Origin: Hyphomicrobiales bacterium
GTDB lineage: Bacteria; Pseudomonadota; Alphaproteobacteria; Rhizobiales; Beijerinckiaceae
Reading direction: 5' to 3'
NCBI GenBank assembly: GCA_027484655.1
Contig: JAIXSM010000071.1
Coordinates: 1 to 62,905, forward strand
DNA length: 62,905 nucleotides
The notes beneath the pieces are model-generated. The model searched no databases, was not told the DNA's origin, and saw only the letters and a list, made by a program, of their open reading frames with translations. Position numbers and translations under genes: made by a program. This document shows, piece after piece, positions 35,313 through 48,524 of this stretch (position 1 is its first letter; each line of letters starts with the position of its first letter).

Positions 35313-35564
35313 CGAACGGCGTTCCGGACAACGAGGCGCGCGCCTCCTTCGCAAGGGTTACTATGCCGTCACGCATGCGCGCGCACAAGGTTCAAACAGC
35401 GGCGAACTCTGCGACGAAGCACGGCGCCGCACGTGCGTCAGCGTATCGTTATCCGCCATAAATGGGCTGTTTTCTATTTTGTCCGATCACGCACAAATAC
35501 CCTTCGCGGTCCGTCGTAAATGTGTCATCATTCCTCATCCATCAGCACCGAAGGGAGTTGTGGG

Positions 35565-35762
35565 ATGTCTATGCAGAACCACCTCGCGGAACTGGAGCGC
35601 CGGCATCAGGCTCTCGAACGCGAGATTCAAGAATGCAGGCTCCACCCCTCAGTTGACTCTGTCAGACTCGCCGAGCTGAAGAGAAAGAAACTCTCCCTCA
35701 AGGACCAGATCGAAAAGCTTCGATCACCGATGACGCAGGCGCAATCGCGCACTGTTCACTGA
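35565..35762 (+). CDS. DUF465 (YdcH-type) small coiled-coil protein, second copy
   Basis: A 65-residue member of the same family: MQNHLAELERRHQALEREIQE, then VRLAELKRKKLSLKDQIEKLR, which matches the DUF465 end almost exactly. AAGGGAG stands seven bases before ATG 35565, which fixes this start over ATG 35571. It is divergent from the other DUF465 gene. The two share the C-terminal motif but differ in the N-terminal half, so they are paralogues rather than a recent duplication. Confidence 0.87.
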   Translation: MSMQNHLAELERRHQALEREIQECRLHPSVDSVRLAELKRKKLSLKDQIEKLRSPMTQAQSRTVH

Positions 35763-35878
35763 CATCTTTCTCCGTGGTCTGATCGGACGATCGCTTGCGC
35801 GCTTTCGCGCGTCAGGGTCGCTCTGGCCGGCTGAGGATCGTCAGAAGCAGCGGATCGCGCAGACGCTTGCGCCGCCAG

Positions 35879-36229
35879 TCAGTGGCGGCCGCTGGGCCCC
35901 TCGCCGCGTGTCGCTGAGAGCATCGCGAGCAACAGTTCGATACGCTCATCGTCCGGCGCATTCATGACGCCGGTCAGCGCATCCGCGAGGTGGGCTTGCG
36001 TGCGAGCGATCTGCGCGACGTGCGCCAGCGTATCAGATCTGGGGCCGGCGCGTTCAATGGCGTCTGCGGCTGCAAACAGCGCTGCATGGGCGCGAGCAAG
36101 CGACTCTTCCGCCTGCGCCAGTGCATGTTCGCGGGCGACGGCGTCCGTCTGCGCTCCCGTCAGGTCATGGCGTACGTTACGAACAGGATCGGCCGCTTCT
36201 GGAAGGTGGCCGTCAATATCGATGTCCAT
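35879..36229 (-). CDS. hypothetical helical protein
   Basis: A possible 116-residue protein starting with ATG 36229 (MDIDIDGHLPEAADPVRN). The sequence is rich in Ala, His, Glu and Arg with a periodic pattern (AREHALAQAEESLARAHAALFAAADAIERAG) that predicts long amphipathic helices. I recognise no family. The frame continues open upstream to 36739, but that part overlaps the TauE/SafE gene and is a shadow. Coding potential is moderate: the composition is plausible for this genome, but there is no strong ribosome-binding site. Treat as tentative. Confidence 0.5.
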   Translation of the reverse strand: MDIDIDGHLPEAADPVRNVRHDLTGAQTDAVAREHALAQAEESLARAHAALFAAADAIERAGPRSDTLAHVAQIARTQAHLADALTGVMNAPDDERIELLLAMLSATRGEGPSGRH

Positions 36230-36324
36230 CAAGCCCGTCCGCAACCGGTGTCGTCTGCAGGCGCGTAGGTGATTCGCTCCTGTACCGACCATACAGGCGC
36301 AGGCGACTCCGGCAAGCCGCGCGC

Positions 36325-37089
36325 TCAGAAGATCGCCAGTTCCCGCGCGCCATCCCACACGAGTTTCAGCCCCACCGCGAGGGTGAGCCCGTAGACGATG
36401 CGGTAGAAGCTTTCCTCCGGAACCCGGCGCACCAGCCATACGCCGGCGGAGATGGACGCGATCGCCAACGGCAGCAGCGCGGCGGAGGTGAGCAGGTTTT
36501 CGCTCGTGGCGAGGCCCAGTTGCACATAGGCCGGGAACTTGACGTAATTCAGCACGGCGAAGAGCAGCGTGGAGGTGCCGGCGAACACCCGCGGCGGCAA
36601 ACGCCGCGGCATCATGTACACTTGGAACGGCGGGCCGCCCGCGTTGGCGACGAAGCTTGTAAAGCCGGTCGCCGTTCCCCAGATCGCGGCCGGCGCGACC
36701 GCGGCGTCGCTCGCGACATGCCCCTTGCCCACGCCCCACCGCGCAATCTGCCAGCCCACGAAAAGCGTGGCGATCAGTCCCACGAGAATGAGAATGGCCC
36801 CGTTGGGCACCTCGCGCACAAAGACGTAGCCGGCGACCAGACCGAGCAGGCCGCTGGGCAACAGCAGCTTCAGGTCGCGCACGGAGAAATCCCTGCGAAA
36901 CGCCCAGACGCCGACAAGATCCTGCGCCATGAGAATGGGGAGCATGATGGCGGCCGCCTGCATAGGCGGCACCGCCAGCGCCATCAGAGGGACGGAGAGC
37001 AGCCCCACGCCGGCGAAGCCGCCCTTGCCGATGCCCACCAGGATGACGGCGGGAACCGCAAGTAGGTAGAAATACGAATCAGTAATCAT
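36325..37089 (-). CDS. TauE/SafE-family transporter (second copy)
   Basis: A 254-residue membrane protein with the TauE/SafE internal repeat: VGIGKGGFAGVGLLSVPLMAL at the start and TGFTSFVANAGGPPFQVYMMP in the middle, each followed by further hydrophobic helices (about eight in total). It is clearly a different subfamily from the 3409-4200 protein, as the glycine motifs and loops differ. Substrate is probably a small anion or sulfonate; unknown. ATG 37089 has GAGG four bases upstream; the longer frame to 37881 overlaps prpE and is a shadow. It is divergent from prpE. Confidence 0.87.
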   Translation of the reverse strand: MITDSYFYLLAVPAVILVGIGKGGFAGVGLLSVPLMALAVPPMQAAAIMLPILMAQDLVGVWAFRRDFSVRDLKLLLPSGLLGLVAGYVFVREVPNGAILILVGLIATLFVGWQIARWGVGKGHVASDAAVAPAAIWGTATGFTSFVANAGGPPFQVYMMPRRLPPRVFAGTSTLLFAVLNYVKFPAYVQLGLATSENLLTSAALLPLAIASISAGVWLVRRVPEESFYRIVYGLTLAVGLKLVWDGARELAIF

Positions 37090-37242
37090 GGAGCCTCGCA
37101 GCCGCACGCGCGGCTCGCCCTTCCTCTTAGTCCGAAAAGATGAGGCGCGCGAGATTGCCTCACGACGGCGAAGGCGGGAAAGTCCGCCCCATGCGTCGCT
37201 GGCGATCAGGCGGCGGGATGCGTGTTGCCTACGGAGGAAGCG

Positions 37243-39144
37243 ATGGCGAGCCGTTACCATGACGTTTATGGAGCGTGGCGGGCGGACCCGGACGCATTCT
37301 GGCGCGAGGCGGCCCGCGAGATCGACTGGATCCGTGCGCCGGAAAAGATCTTCGACGCCCAGGCCGGCGTGTACGGCCGCTGGTTCCCCGACGCGACCTG
37401 CAACACGTGCTACAACGCGCTCGATCGCCATGCGGACGGCGGGCGCGGCGCCCAGGCGGCGCTGATCTACGACAGCCCCGTCGCGAACGCCAAGCGCACG
37501 TACACCTACTCCGAATTGCGCGACGAGGTGGCGACGCTCGCCGCCGTTCTGCAAGACTTGAACGTGACGAAGGGCGACCGCGTCATCGTCTACATGCCGA
37601 TGATCCCCGAAGCGGTGATCGCAATGCTCGCCTGCGCCCGCATCGGCGCGATCCATTCCGTCGTGTTCGGCGGGTTCGCGGCCAAGGAGCTTGCCACGCG
37701 CATTGACGACGCCAAGCCGAAGATGGTGCTCACCGCCTCGTGCGGCATCGAGCCCGGCCGGGTGGTGAAATACAAGCCCTTGCTCGATCAGGCGATTGAA
37801 CTGGCGTCCTCCAAGCCCGAAAGCGTCATCCTGCTGCAGCGGCCGCAGGAGACCGCAAGCATGATCTCGGGCCGCGATCACGACTGGGCGGCGCTGATGA
37901 GCGCTGCGAAAGCCGCTGGCAAGACGGCGCCGTGCGTGGAGCTTGCCGCCACCGATCCGCTCTACATCCTCTACACGTCAGGCACCACGGGCGTGCCCAA
38001 GGGCGTGGTGCGCGACAACGGCGGCCACATGGTGGCCCTCAAATGGACCATGAAGAACCTCTACGGCATTGAGCCAGGCGAGGCGTTCTGGGCCGGCTCG
38101 GACGTGGGCTGGGTCGTGGGCCACAGCTACATCGTCTATGCGCCGCTGCTGCACGGCGCCACGACCGTTGTCTACGAGGGCAAGCCTGTGGGCACGCCGG
38201 ACGCCGGCGCCTTCTGGCGCATGATCGAAGAGCACAACATCACCGCGCTGTTCACCGCGCCGACAGCCTTCCGCGCCATCAAGAAGGAAGATCCGGACGC
38301 CAAGCACCTCGCGCGCTACTCAACAAAGAGCCTGCGCACGCTGTTTCTGGCCGGCGAGCGCGCCGACCCGGACACGGTGGCGTGGGCGGAGAGAATTCTG
38401 GGCGTGCCGGTAGTCGATCACTGGTGGCAGACGGAGACCGGCTGGGGCATCGTCGGGAACCCGGTGGGCCTGGGGCTTCTGCCTGTGAAACATGGCTCGC
38501 CGACCGTCCCGATGCCCGGTTACGACGTGCAGATCGTGGATGAGGCGGCAAAGCCCTTGGAAAACGGCAAGATGGGCTCCATCGTCGTGAAGCTGCCTCT
38601 GCCGCCCGGCTGCCTGCCCACCCTCTGGCAGAACGACGCGCGCATGGCCGACAGTTATCTGGCCGAGTTCCCCGGCTATTATAAAACCGCGGACGCGGGC
38701 TATCGCGATGCGGACGGCTATCTCTACATCATGGGCCGCACCGACGACATCATCAACGTCGCGGGCCATCGCCTTTCCACCGGCGGCATGGAGGAGGTTC
38801 TCGCCTCCCATCCCAACGTCGCCGAGTGCGCTGTGATCGGCATGAAGGATTCCCTGAAGGGCGAGGCGCCGCTGGGCTTTGTGGTGCTGAAGGCTGGCGT
38901 TGAGCGCGACCCGCGGGAGATCGAGAAGGAGATCGTGGCGCTGGTGCGTGACAGAATCGGCCCCGTCGCCGCATTCAAGACCGCCGTCGTTGTGGATCGC
39001 CTGCCGAAGACGCGCTCGGGCAAGATCCTGCGCGGCACCATGAAGAAGATCGCTGACGGCGACGAATGGACCACGCCGGCGACGATCGATGACCCGGCTA
39101 TTCTCGAGGAGATCGGCAGGGCGCTCGACAAGAAGGGCGCGTGA
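37243..39144 (+). CDS. prpE: propionyl-CoA synthetase
   Basis: A 633-residue acetyl/propionyl-CoA synthetase. The N-terminus SRYHDVYGAWRADPDAFW with WFPDATCNTCYNALDRH is typical of PrpE rather than Acs. The ATP loop YTSGTTGVPKGVVRDNGGH, the WWQTETGW motif and the C-terminal KTRSGKILRGTMKK are all present; Lys594 in SGK is the residue acetylated in regulated family members. It activates propionate, and often acetate, to acyl-CoA. ACGGAGGAAG precedes ATG 37243 and decides the start over 37222. No methylcitrate-cycle genes are adjacent. Confidence 0.9.
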   Translation: MASRYHDVYGAWRADPDAFWREAAREIDWIRAPEKIFDAQAGVYGRWFPDATCNTCYNALDRHADGGRGAQAALIYDSPVANAKRTYTYSELRDEVATLAAVLQDLNVTKGDRVIVYMPMIPEAVIAMLACARIGAIHSVVFGGFAAKELATRIDDAKPKMVLTASCGIEPGRVVKYKPLLDQAIELASSKPESVILLQRPQETASMISGRDHDWAALMSAAKAAGKTAPCVELAATDPLYILYTSGTTGVPKGVVRDNGGHMVALKWTMKNLYGIEPGEAFWAGSDVGWVVGHSYIVYAPLLHGATTVVYEGKPVGTPDAGAFWRMIEEHNITALFTAPTAFRAIKKEDPDAKHLARYSTKSLRTLFLAGERADPDTVAWAERILGVPVVDHWWQTETGWGIVGNPVGLGLLPVKHGSPTVPMPGYDVQIVDEAAKPLENGKMGSIVVKLPLPPGCLPTLWQNDARMADSYLAEFPGYYKTADAGYRDADGYLYIMGRTDDIINVAGHRLSTGGMEEVLASHPNVAECAVIGMKDSLKGEAPLGFVVLKAGVERDPREIEKEIVALVRDRIGPVAAFKTAVVVDRLPKTRSGKILRGTMKKIADGDEWTTPATIDDPAILEEIGRALDKKGA

Positions 39145-39188
39145 GGCGCGCTGGACCGCGCACACTATTTACATCGCTACTGAGAAAT

Positions 39189-39770
39189 CCCCCTCCCGGT
39201 TTGCTCCGCAAACCACCCTCCCCCAACTTGCGTTGGGAGAGGGATGCGCTCACGTTGTTTTGTGCTTAATTACACGGACTCAATGCTGGTCGTTAGCGTC
39301 CCTCTCCCGCTTGCGGGGGAGGGTCGGCGCCGGATGGCGCCGGGGTGGGGTCGAAACCCCAAGCTTGGACTGCGCGCGTCCCCACGCGTATAATTAATTT
39401 CAACTAACGATAGACCCCCTCCCGGTTTGCTCCGCAAACCACCCTCCCCCAACTTGCGTTGGGAGAGGGATGCGCTCACGTTGTTTTGTGCTTAATTACA
39501 CAGGCGCAGTATTGGTCGTTAGCTTCCCTCTCCCGCAAGCGGTGGAGGGACGCCAATGTTGTTTCATTGAAGGGCAATTCAACGTGCGCGAAACCCTCTC
39601 CCGCTTGCGGGGGAGGGTCGGCGCCGGATGGCGCCGGGGTGGGGGCAAAACCCCAAGCTTGGACTGCGCACGTCCCCGCGCGTATAATTATCTTCAATTA
39701 ACGATAGCCCCCTCCCGGTTTGCTCCGCAAGCTACCCTCCCCCAACTGGCATTGGGAGAGGGATGCGCTC
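39189..39770. repeat. block of interleaved repeats (modules C and D)
   Basis: The 699 bases between prpE and gltD hold no gene. Module C (CCCCCTCCCGGTTTGCTCCG..., about 87 bases ending CTTAATTACAC) occurs at 39189-39275 and 39415-39502, with a shortened copy at 39708-39770. Module D (CCCTCTCCCGCTTGCGGGGG..., about 100 bases, containing GGCGCCGGATGGCGCC and ending GCGTATAATTA) occurs at 39300-39400 and 39594-39692. A fragment of D (CCCTCTCCCGCAAGCGGTGG) lies near 39526-39550. The order is C-D-C-d-D-C. Each module contains short hairpins. They share no module with the 25.1-kb block. Confidence 0.92.
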
Positions 39771-39796
39771 CCGCGCAACAATCCAACTAACAAAAG

Positions 39797-39818
39797 AGCC
39801 GGCCCCTACGAGCCGGCT
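39797..39818. terminator. bidirectional terminator after gltD
   Basis: A 7-bp stem (AGCCGGC at 39797-39803, GCCGGCT at 39812-39818) with an eight-base loop lies 26 bases beyond the gltD stop. It is flanked by AAAAG on the left and TTTT on the right, so it can terminate on both strands; on the minus strand it serves gltBD. Confidence 0.8.
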
Positions 39819-39843
39819 TTTCCAGTTCAACAAACGCCACCAC

Positions 39844-41259
39844 TCAGCGCGGCAGGAGCGTCTTGCCCATCAGGTGCTCATCCACCGAGCGCGCGCACTG
39901 GCGGCCCTCACGGATCGCCCACACGACGAGCGACTGGCCGCGACGCATGTCGCCGCAGGCGAACACCTTATCGCTCGACGCCTTGTACTGGATCGTGTCC
40001 GCAGCGACGTTGCCGCGCTGGTCGAGCTTCACGCCGAGACTGTTGATCATGCCCTCGTGCATGGGCGAGACGAAGCCCATGGCGAGCAGCACAAGATCAG
40101 CCTTGATGTCGAACTCGGTGCCGGGGATCGCCTGGAACTTGTTGTCCACGCGCACGCAACGCAACGTTTTCACGGCGCCGTCGCCGATGAACTCGACAGT
40201 GTTGACGGCGAACTCGCGCTCGGCGCCTTCCTGATGCGAAGAGGAGGTGCGCAGCTTCAGCGGCCATTCCGGCCACGTCAGCAGCTTGTTCTCCTTCTCC
40301 GGCGGCTGCGGCATGATCTCAAGCTGCGTGACCGACAGCGCGCCCTGACGGACAGAGGTTCCGATGCAGTCGGAGCCCGTGTCGCCGCCGCCAATCACCA
40401 CCACATGCTTGCCGCTCGCCAGGATCGGCTCGTTGGTGGTCACGGACTCGTGGGAGACGCGGCGGTTCTGCTGCGGCAGAAAATCCATCGCAAAGTGGAC
40501 GCCCTGCAAGTTACGGCCGGGAATCGCCAGATCGCGCGGCTTCTCGGCGCCGCCAGCAAGCACCACGGCGTCATGCTCGGCCACAAGCTGGTCGACCGAC
40601 ATGGTGACGCCAACGTTGACGTTGTAGTGGAACGTCACGCCCTCGGCCGTCATCTGATCGACGCGGCGGTCGATGTAGTGCTTCTCCATCTTGAAGTCGG
40701 GAATGCCATAGCGGAGCAGGCCGCCGGCCCTCGCGTTCTTCTCGTAGACGTGCACGTCATGACCCACGCGGGCCAGCTGCTGCGCGCAGGCGAGCCCAGC
40801 GGGCCCTGAACCTACGATAGCGATCTTCTTGCCAGTCTTTTCCTTCGGCGGCTCAGGCTTGATCCAGCCTTCCTGAAACGCGCGGTCGGCGATGGCGCAC
40901 TCGATGGTCTTGATCGTGACCGGCGTGTCCTCGATGTTCAGCGTGCACGAGGCCTCGCACGGAGCGGGGCAAACGCGGCCGGTGAACTCGGGGAAGTTGT
41001 TGGTGGAGTGCAGGTTGCGCGCCGCCTCCTGCCACTCGCCCTTGTAGACCAGATCGTTCCAGTCGGGGATCTGGTTATTCACCGGGCAGCCGTTGTGGCA
41101 GAAGGGAATGCCGCAGTTCATGCAGCGCGCGGCCTGATCCTTCGTGGCCGCCTCGGAGAGCGGAATCACGAATTCCTTGTAGTGGCGGATACGATCAGCG
41201 GCGGGCGCATACTTGCGATCCTGCCGGTCAATCTCAAGGAAGCCTGTTACCTTGCCCAT
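39844..41259 (-). CDS. gltD: glutamate synthase (NADPH) small subunit
   Basis: GltD is the FAD and iron-sulfur subunit that passes electrons from NADPH to GltB. The 471-residue protein has the N-terminal cysteine clusters [20 protein letters not shown] and CPAPCEASC, the FAD-binding [18 protein letters not shown] near residue 150, the NADPH-binding [11 protein letters not shown] near residue 290, and the C-terminal [18 protein letters not shown] 41259 is only three bases beyond the gltB stop, and its GGGAG ribosome site overlaps the end of gltB. Confidence 0.97.
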   Translation of the reverse strand: MGKVTGFLEIDRQDRKYAPAADRIRHYKEFVIPLSEAATKDQAARCMNCGIPFCHNGCPVNNQIPDWNDLVYKGEWQEAARNLHSTNNFPEFTGRVCPAPCEASCTLNIEDTPVTIKTIECAIADRAFQEGWIKPEPPKEKTGKKIAIVGSGPAGLACAQQLARVGHDVHVYEKNARAGGLLRYGIPDFKMEKHYIDRRVDQMTAEGVTFHYNVNVGVTMSVDQLVAEHDAVVLAGGAEKPRDLAIPGRNLQGVHFAMDFLPQQNRRVSHESVTTNEPILASGKHVVVIGGGDTGSDCIGTSVRQGALSVTQLEIMPQPPEKENKLLTWPEWPLKLRTSSSHQEGAEREFAVNTVEFIGDGAVKTLRCVRVDNKFQAIPGTEFDIKADLVLLAMGFVSPMHEGMINSLGVKLDQRGNVAADTIQYKASSDKVFACGDMRRGQSLVVWAIREGRQCARSVDEHLMGKTLLPR

Positions 41260-41262
41260 GGT

Positions 41263-45912
<4,650 letters not shown>

Positions 45913-46398
45913 TGAAATTGCTCCGGGAACGTGCAGGCGGTGTGCGTTTGGACGAGGCGATATCAGGCTGCGGACGCAAAAGCGCCCGCGCCCCGTTTTC
46001 GGAGCCGGCGTTTCAACCCGTCGCCACTTCGCAACCCATACGCTCCCATCGCCCGCTCCAGATCGGTCTGCGATCGATTTACTTCGCGGTTGTCCGCGAT
46101 TTTTCGCTGCTCGGTTCAGCCTGACAAGCAGACTGCGCGCCGTTCCGCGTCGTGTGAGCCACGAAAGCGACCCGCCACGCCCGGTGAAACCGGCCACGCC
46201 CAAATGGTCAGCAAGGCTGTCCTATTGAAGGCGCGCGAACATGACAGATTTAGGGCAGGCGCACAAGCGACGAAAGAGGGTCAGACGGTCGCGCACGTGC
46301 GGCCGGAGAGCGCGGGTCGATGCGGACCGGAGCCATGGGCGGAGCCGTAATCTCGGCGTATTCCTGCGGCGCTATTGCCTCCCCTGCGGGAGACCCTC
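45913..46398. other. non-coding divergent region between gltB and the DUF4139 gene
   Basis: No gene is supported in these 486 bases, which must carry the divergent promoters. One small structure stands out: CGCGG-TTGT-CCGCG at 46085-46098 followed by A and five T residues, an intrinsic-terminator-like element reading on the plus strand, although no plus-strand gene lies upstream of it. Confidence 0.45.
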
Positions 46399-48081
46399 AT
46401 GCGCCCCATGCATTCTGCTTTTCTTGTCGCCTCGGCGACCGCCCTCATTGCCGCATGCCCGGCGCTGGCCCAGCCATTGGAGGCGCCGTCGCGGGTGAGC
46501 GCAGTAACGGTGTACCCGGACTCGGCGCGTGTGTCGCGGACGGCGGAGGTTGATCTGCCCGCCGGCGCGACGAACATTGTGTTCCGGGGGCTGCCCGTTG
46601 CGCTCGATCCCGCGTCCCTGCGCGTGGAAGGCGCTGGAGCCGCCGCCATCTCCATCAGCTCGGCGCAGACGCGGGTTGCGCCCGCAGACGCGCAGGCGCC
46701 CCAGGGCTCCATCTCGGCGCGCCTGCGGGAATTGCGGGACCGGGAGAAGGCCGCGGAGACACGCATCGAGGCGCTGGAGGGGCGGCGCGCCATGGTGCAG
46801 CGGTTCGCTGAGGCGGGTCCAGACCGTCCGGGCTCCCCGGCGGGCGGGCTCGACGTCGCCAAGTGGGGCGAGGCATGGGAGGCCGTTGGCCGCGAACTGG
46901 CCCGCGGCGGCGAGGACATCCGCATCGCCCGCGCCGCGCTGGCCCAAATCCAGGAAGACATCCGCACGCTTGAGGCGTCCCACCGTGGACCGGCCGGGGC
47001 GCAGCCGGCCCGCGAGGTGGTGGTGGACCTTGAGGCCGCCGCAGCGACCCGGGCGCGGATCACCATCACCTATCAGGTCCGGGGGGCCTTCTGGCGCCCG
47101 GCCTACGATGTGCGCGTCGCGGCGGAGCGGGGCAAGGCCGAGGTCGAGCTGGTGCGGCGGGCCGTCATCCGCCAGCGCACCGGGGAAGACTGGACCGGCG
47201 TCGAACTCGCCGTCTCCACCTCGCGTCCGGGACGCAACGCGAAGGCGCCGGACGTCCACACGCAGCGGGTCGGATTTCTGGAGGCTTCCCTGACCGCGCA
47301 GACGCAAACGCAGGCCCAGACGCGGGCTCTGGCGGACGCGCCGCAGCGCCAGCGCACCTTCGCCGCACCGCCGCAGCCTGCGCCGGCCGCCGCCCCGGCC
47401 GTGGAGCAGGAAGCCACCCTTGAGGCGGGAGACTACGACGCCCAGTTCCGCATTCCGGGCCGGGTGGACGTGGCCGGCGACGGCTCGGAGCGCTCCCTGC
47501 GCATCGGCTCCAGCACCAACCCCGCCGAGCTGTCGGTGCGCATAGCGCCAGCGCTCGATCAGACCGCCTATCTGGAAGCCGTGATTGTGAACGCCGGAGA
47601 GGCGCCCCTGCTGCCGGGGGAAGCCTCGATCCAGCGCAACGGAACACTCGTCGGGCGCACGCGTCTCGAGTTTGTCGCGCCCGGCGCGCGGACCCGGATC
47701 GGCATGGGCGCGGACGACCGCGTGAAGGTAGAGCGCAAACCCGTCATCCGAAAAGAGAACGAACCCACATGGCTGGGGGCGACGCGGCAGGAGACGCGCG
47801 AATTCCGCACGACGGTTCAGAACCTGCACCCCTTCCCGGTGAAGGCGCTCGTCCTCGACCGGACGCCAGTGTCCGAGGTCGACACCATCGGCGTGGAACT
47901 GCTGGCGGCGACAACCCCGCCCACCGACAAGCAGGTTGAAGGGCGCCGCGGGGTGCTGGGCTGGTCCATGGATCTGGCGCCCGGCGAAATCCGCGAGGTG
48001 CGCCTCGCCTACCGCCTTCGCTGGCCTGCAGACCGGGAGATCGTGTTCGACACGCCGTCAGACCGGCCCGAGCCCCGGTGA
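46399..48081 (+). CDS. exported DUF4139 (MuiA-like) protein
   Basis: A 560-residue protein with a signal peptide (FLVASATALIAACPALAQ, cleavage after residue about 24). The DUF4140 N-terminal domain (SRVSAVTVYPDSARVSRTAEVDLPAGAT) is followed by an Arg/Glu-rich coiled-coil stretch near residues 105-205. The DUF4139 domain begins around ITYQVRGAFWRPAYDVRV and ends PGEIREVRLAYRLRWPADREI. The family is called mucoidy inhibitor MuiA-like; its activity is unknown. GGGAG precedes ATG 46399, which is preferred over the TTG at 46375. Lone gene in this context, probably periplasmic. Confidence 0.85.
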   Translation: MRPMHSAFLVASATALIAACPALAQPLEAPSRVSAVTVYPDSARVSRTAEVDLPAGATNIVFRGLPVALDPASLRVEGAGAAAISISSAQTRVAPADAQAPQGSISARLRELRDREKAAETRIEALEGRRAMVQRFAEAGPDRPGSPAGGLDVAKWGEAWEAVGRELARGGEDIRIARAALAQIQEDIRTLEASHRGPAGAQPAREVVVDLEAAAATRARITITYQVRGAFWRPAYDVRVAAERGKAEVELVRRAVIRQRTGEDWTGVELAVSTSRPGRNAKAPDVHTQRVGFLEASLTAQTQTQAQTRALADAPQRQRTFAAPPQPAPAAAPAVEQEATLEAGDYDAQFRIPGRVDVAGDGSERSLRIGSSTNPAELSVRIAPALDQTAYLEAVIVNAGEAPLLPGEASIQRNGTLVGRTRLEFVAPGARTRIGMGADDRVKVERKPVIRKENEPTWLGATRQETREFRTTVQNLHPFPVKALVLDRTPVSEVDTIGVELLAATTPPTDKQVEGRRGVLGWSMDLAPGEIREVRLAYRLRWPADREIVFDTPSDRPEPR

Positions 48082-48136
48082 GGGATCCCGGCGGGCCGTT
48101 CACTGTATCTTGGACTCGGCTATTGTGGTTAAGATT

Positions 48137-48173
48137 TTCTCAAGCTAGGGTCAAGGCCGGGTTTCCTTGAGAA
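48137..48173 (+). promoter_or_regulatory. inverted repeat in the leader of the 48188 gene
   Basis: TTCTCAAG at 48137-48144 and its exact reverse complement CTTGAGAA at 48166-48173 flank a 21-base loop. The right arm ends one base before the AGGAAG ribosome-binding site (48175-48180) of the next gene. It could be a protein operator or an RNA stem near the ribosome site. Confidence 0.4.
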
Positions 48174-48187
48174 CAGGAAGATCAGCC

Positions 48188-48523
48188 ATGGCTCTCTCCG
48201 CGCGTTCTGTTTCGGGACGACTCTGGCTGATCGCCGCTGTTGTCTTTGCGGCGAGCCCGGCGCTAGCCTCCGGCGACCCCCGCCGGGACGGCAAGCGAGC
48301 GCACGCGTCCCACGTCACGAACAAGGTGAGCGTGCACGTGAACTCGGGCCGCCGCCTTGCGCCCGAGAATGAACGGGCGTTGGTCCACATGACGCTGCTG
48401 CGGGAAACGATCAGGCTGCAGAATCGCAGCGGCGCCCGGCGCTGCCCGGGCGTCGTGGACGGGGTCGCCGCCGACTGCGCCATCCCCAGCGGGGCGCGCA
48501 TCATCAGCTCGGGCGGTCGCTAA
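48188..48523 (+). CDS. small exported protein, unknown
   Basis: A 111-residue product with a clear signal peptide (RLWLIAAVVFAASPALA, cleavage near residue 28) and a basic mature part. Near the end are two cysteines, in RRCPG and AADCAIP, that may form a disulfide in the periplasm. I recognise no family. AGGAAG stands before ATG 48188 with eight-base spacing. Its stop lies one base from the convergent 2-hydroxyacid dehydrogenase. Separate promoter likely, as 106 bases with an inverted repeat precede it. Confidence 0.65.
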   Translation: MALSARSVSGRLWLIAAVVFAASPALASGDPRRDGKRAHASHVTNKVSVHVNSGRRLAPENERALVHMTLLRETIRLQNRSGARRCPGVVDGVAADCAIPSGARIISSGGR

Positions 48524-48524
48524 C

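Noticed and set aside
39189-39770. Insertion sequence remnant
   Set aside because: No transposase frame or target duplication is visible. The modules look like non-coding palindromic repeats.
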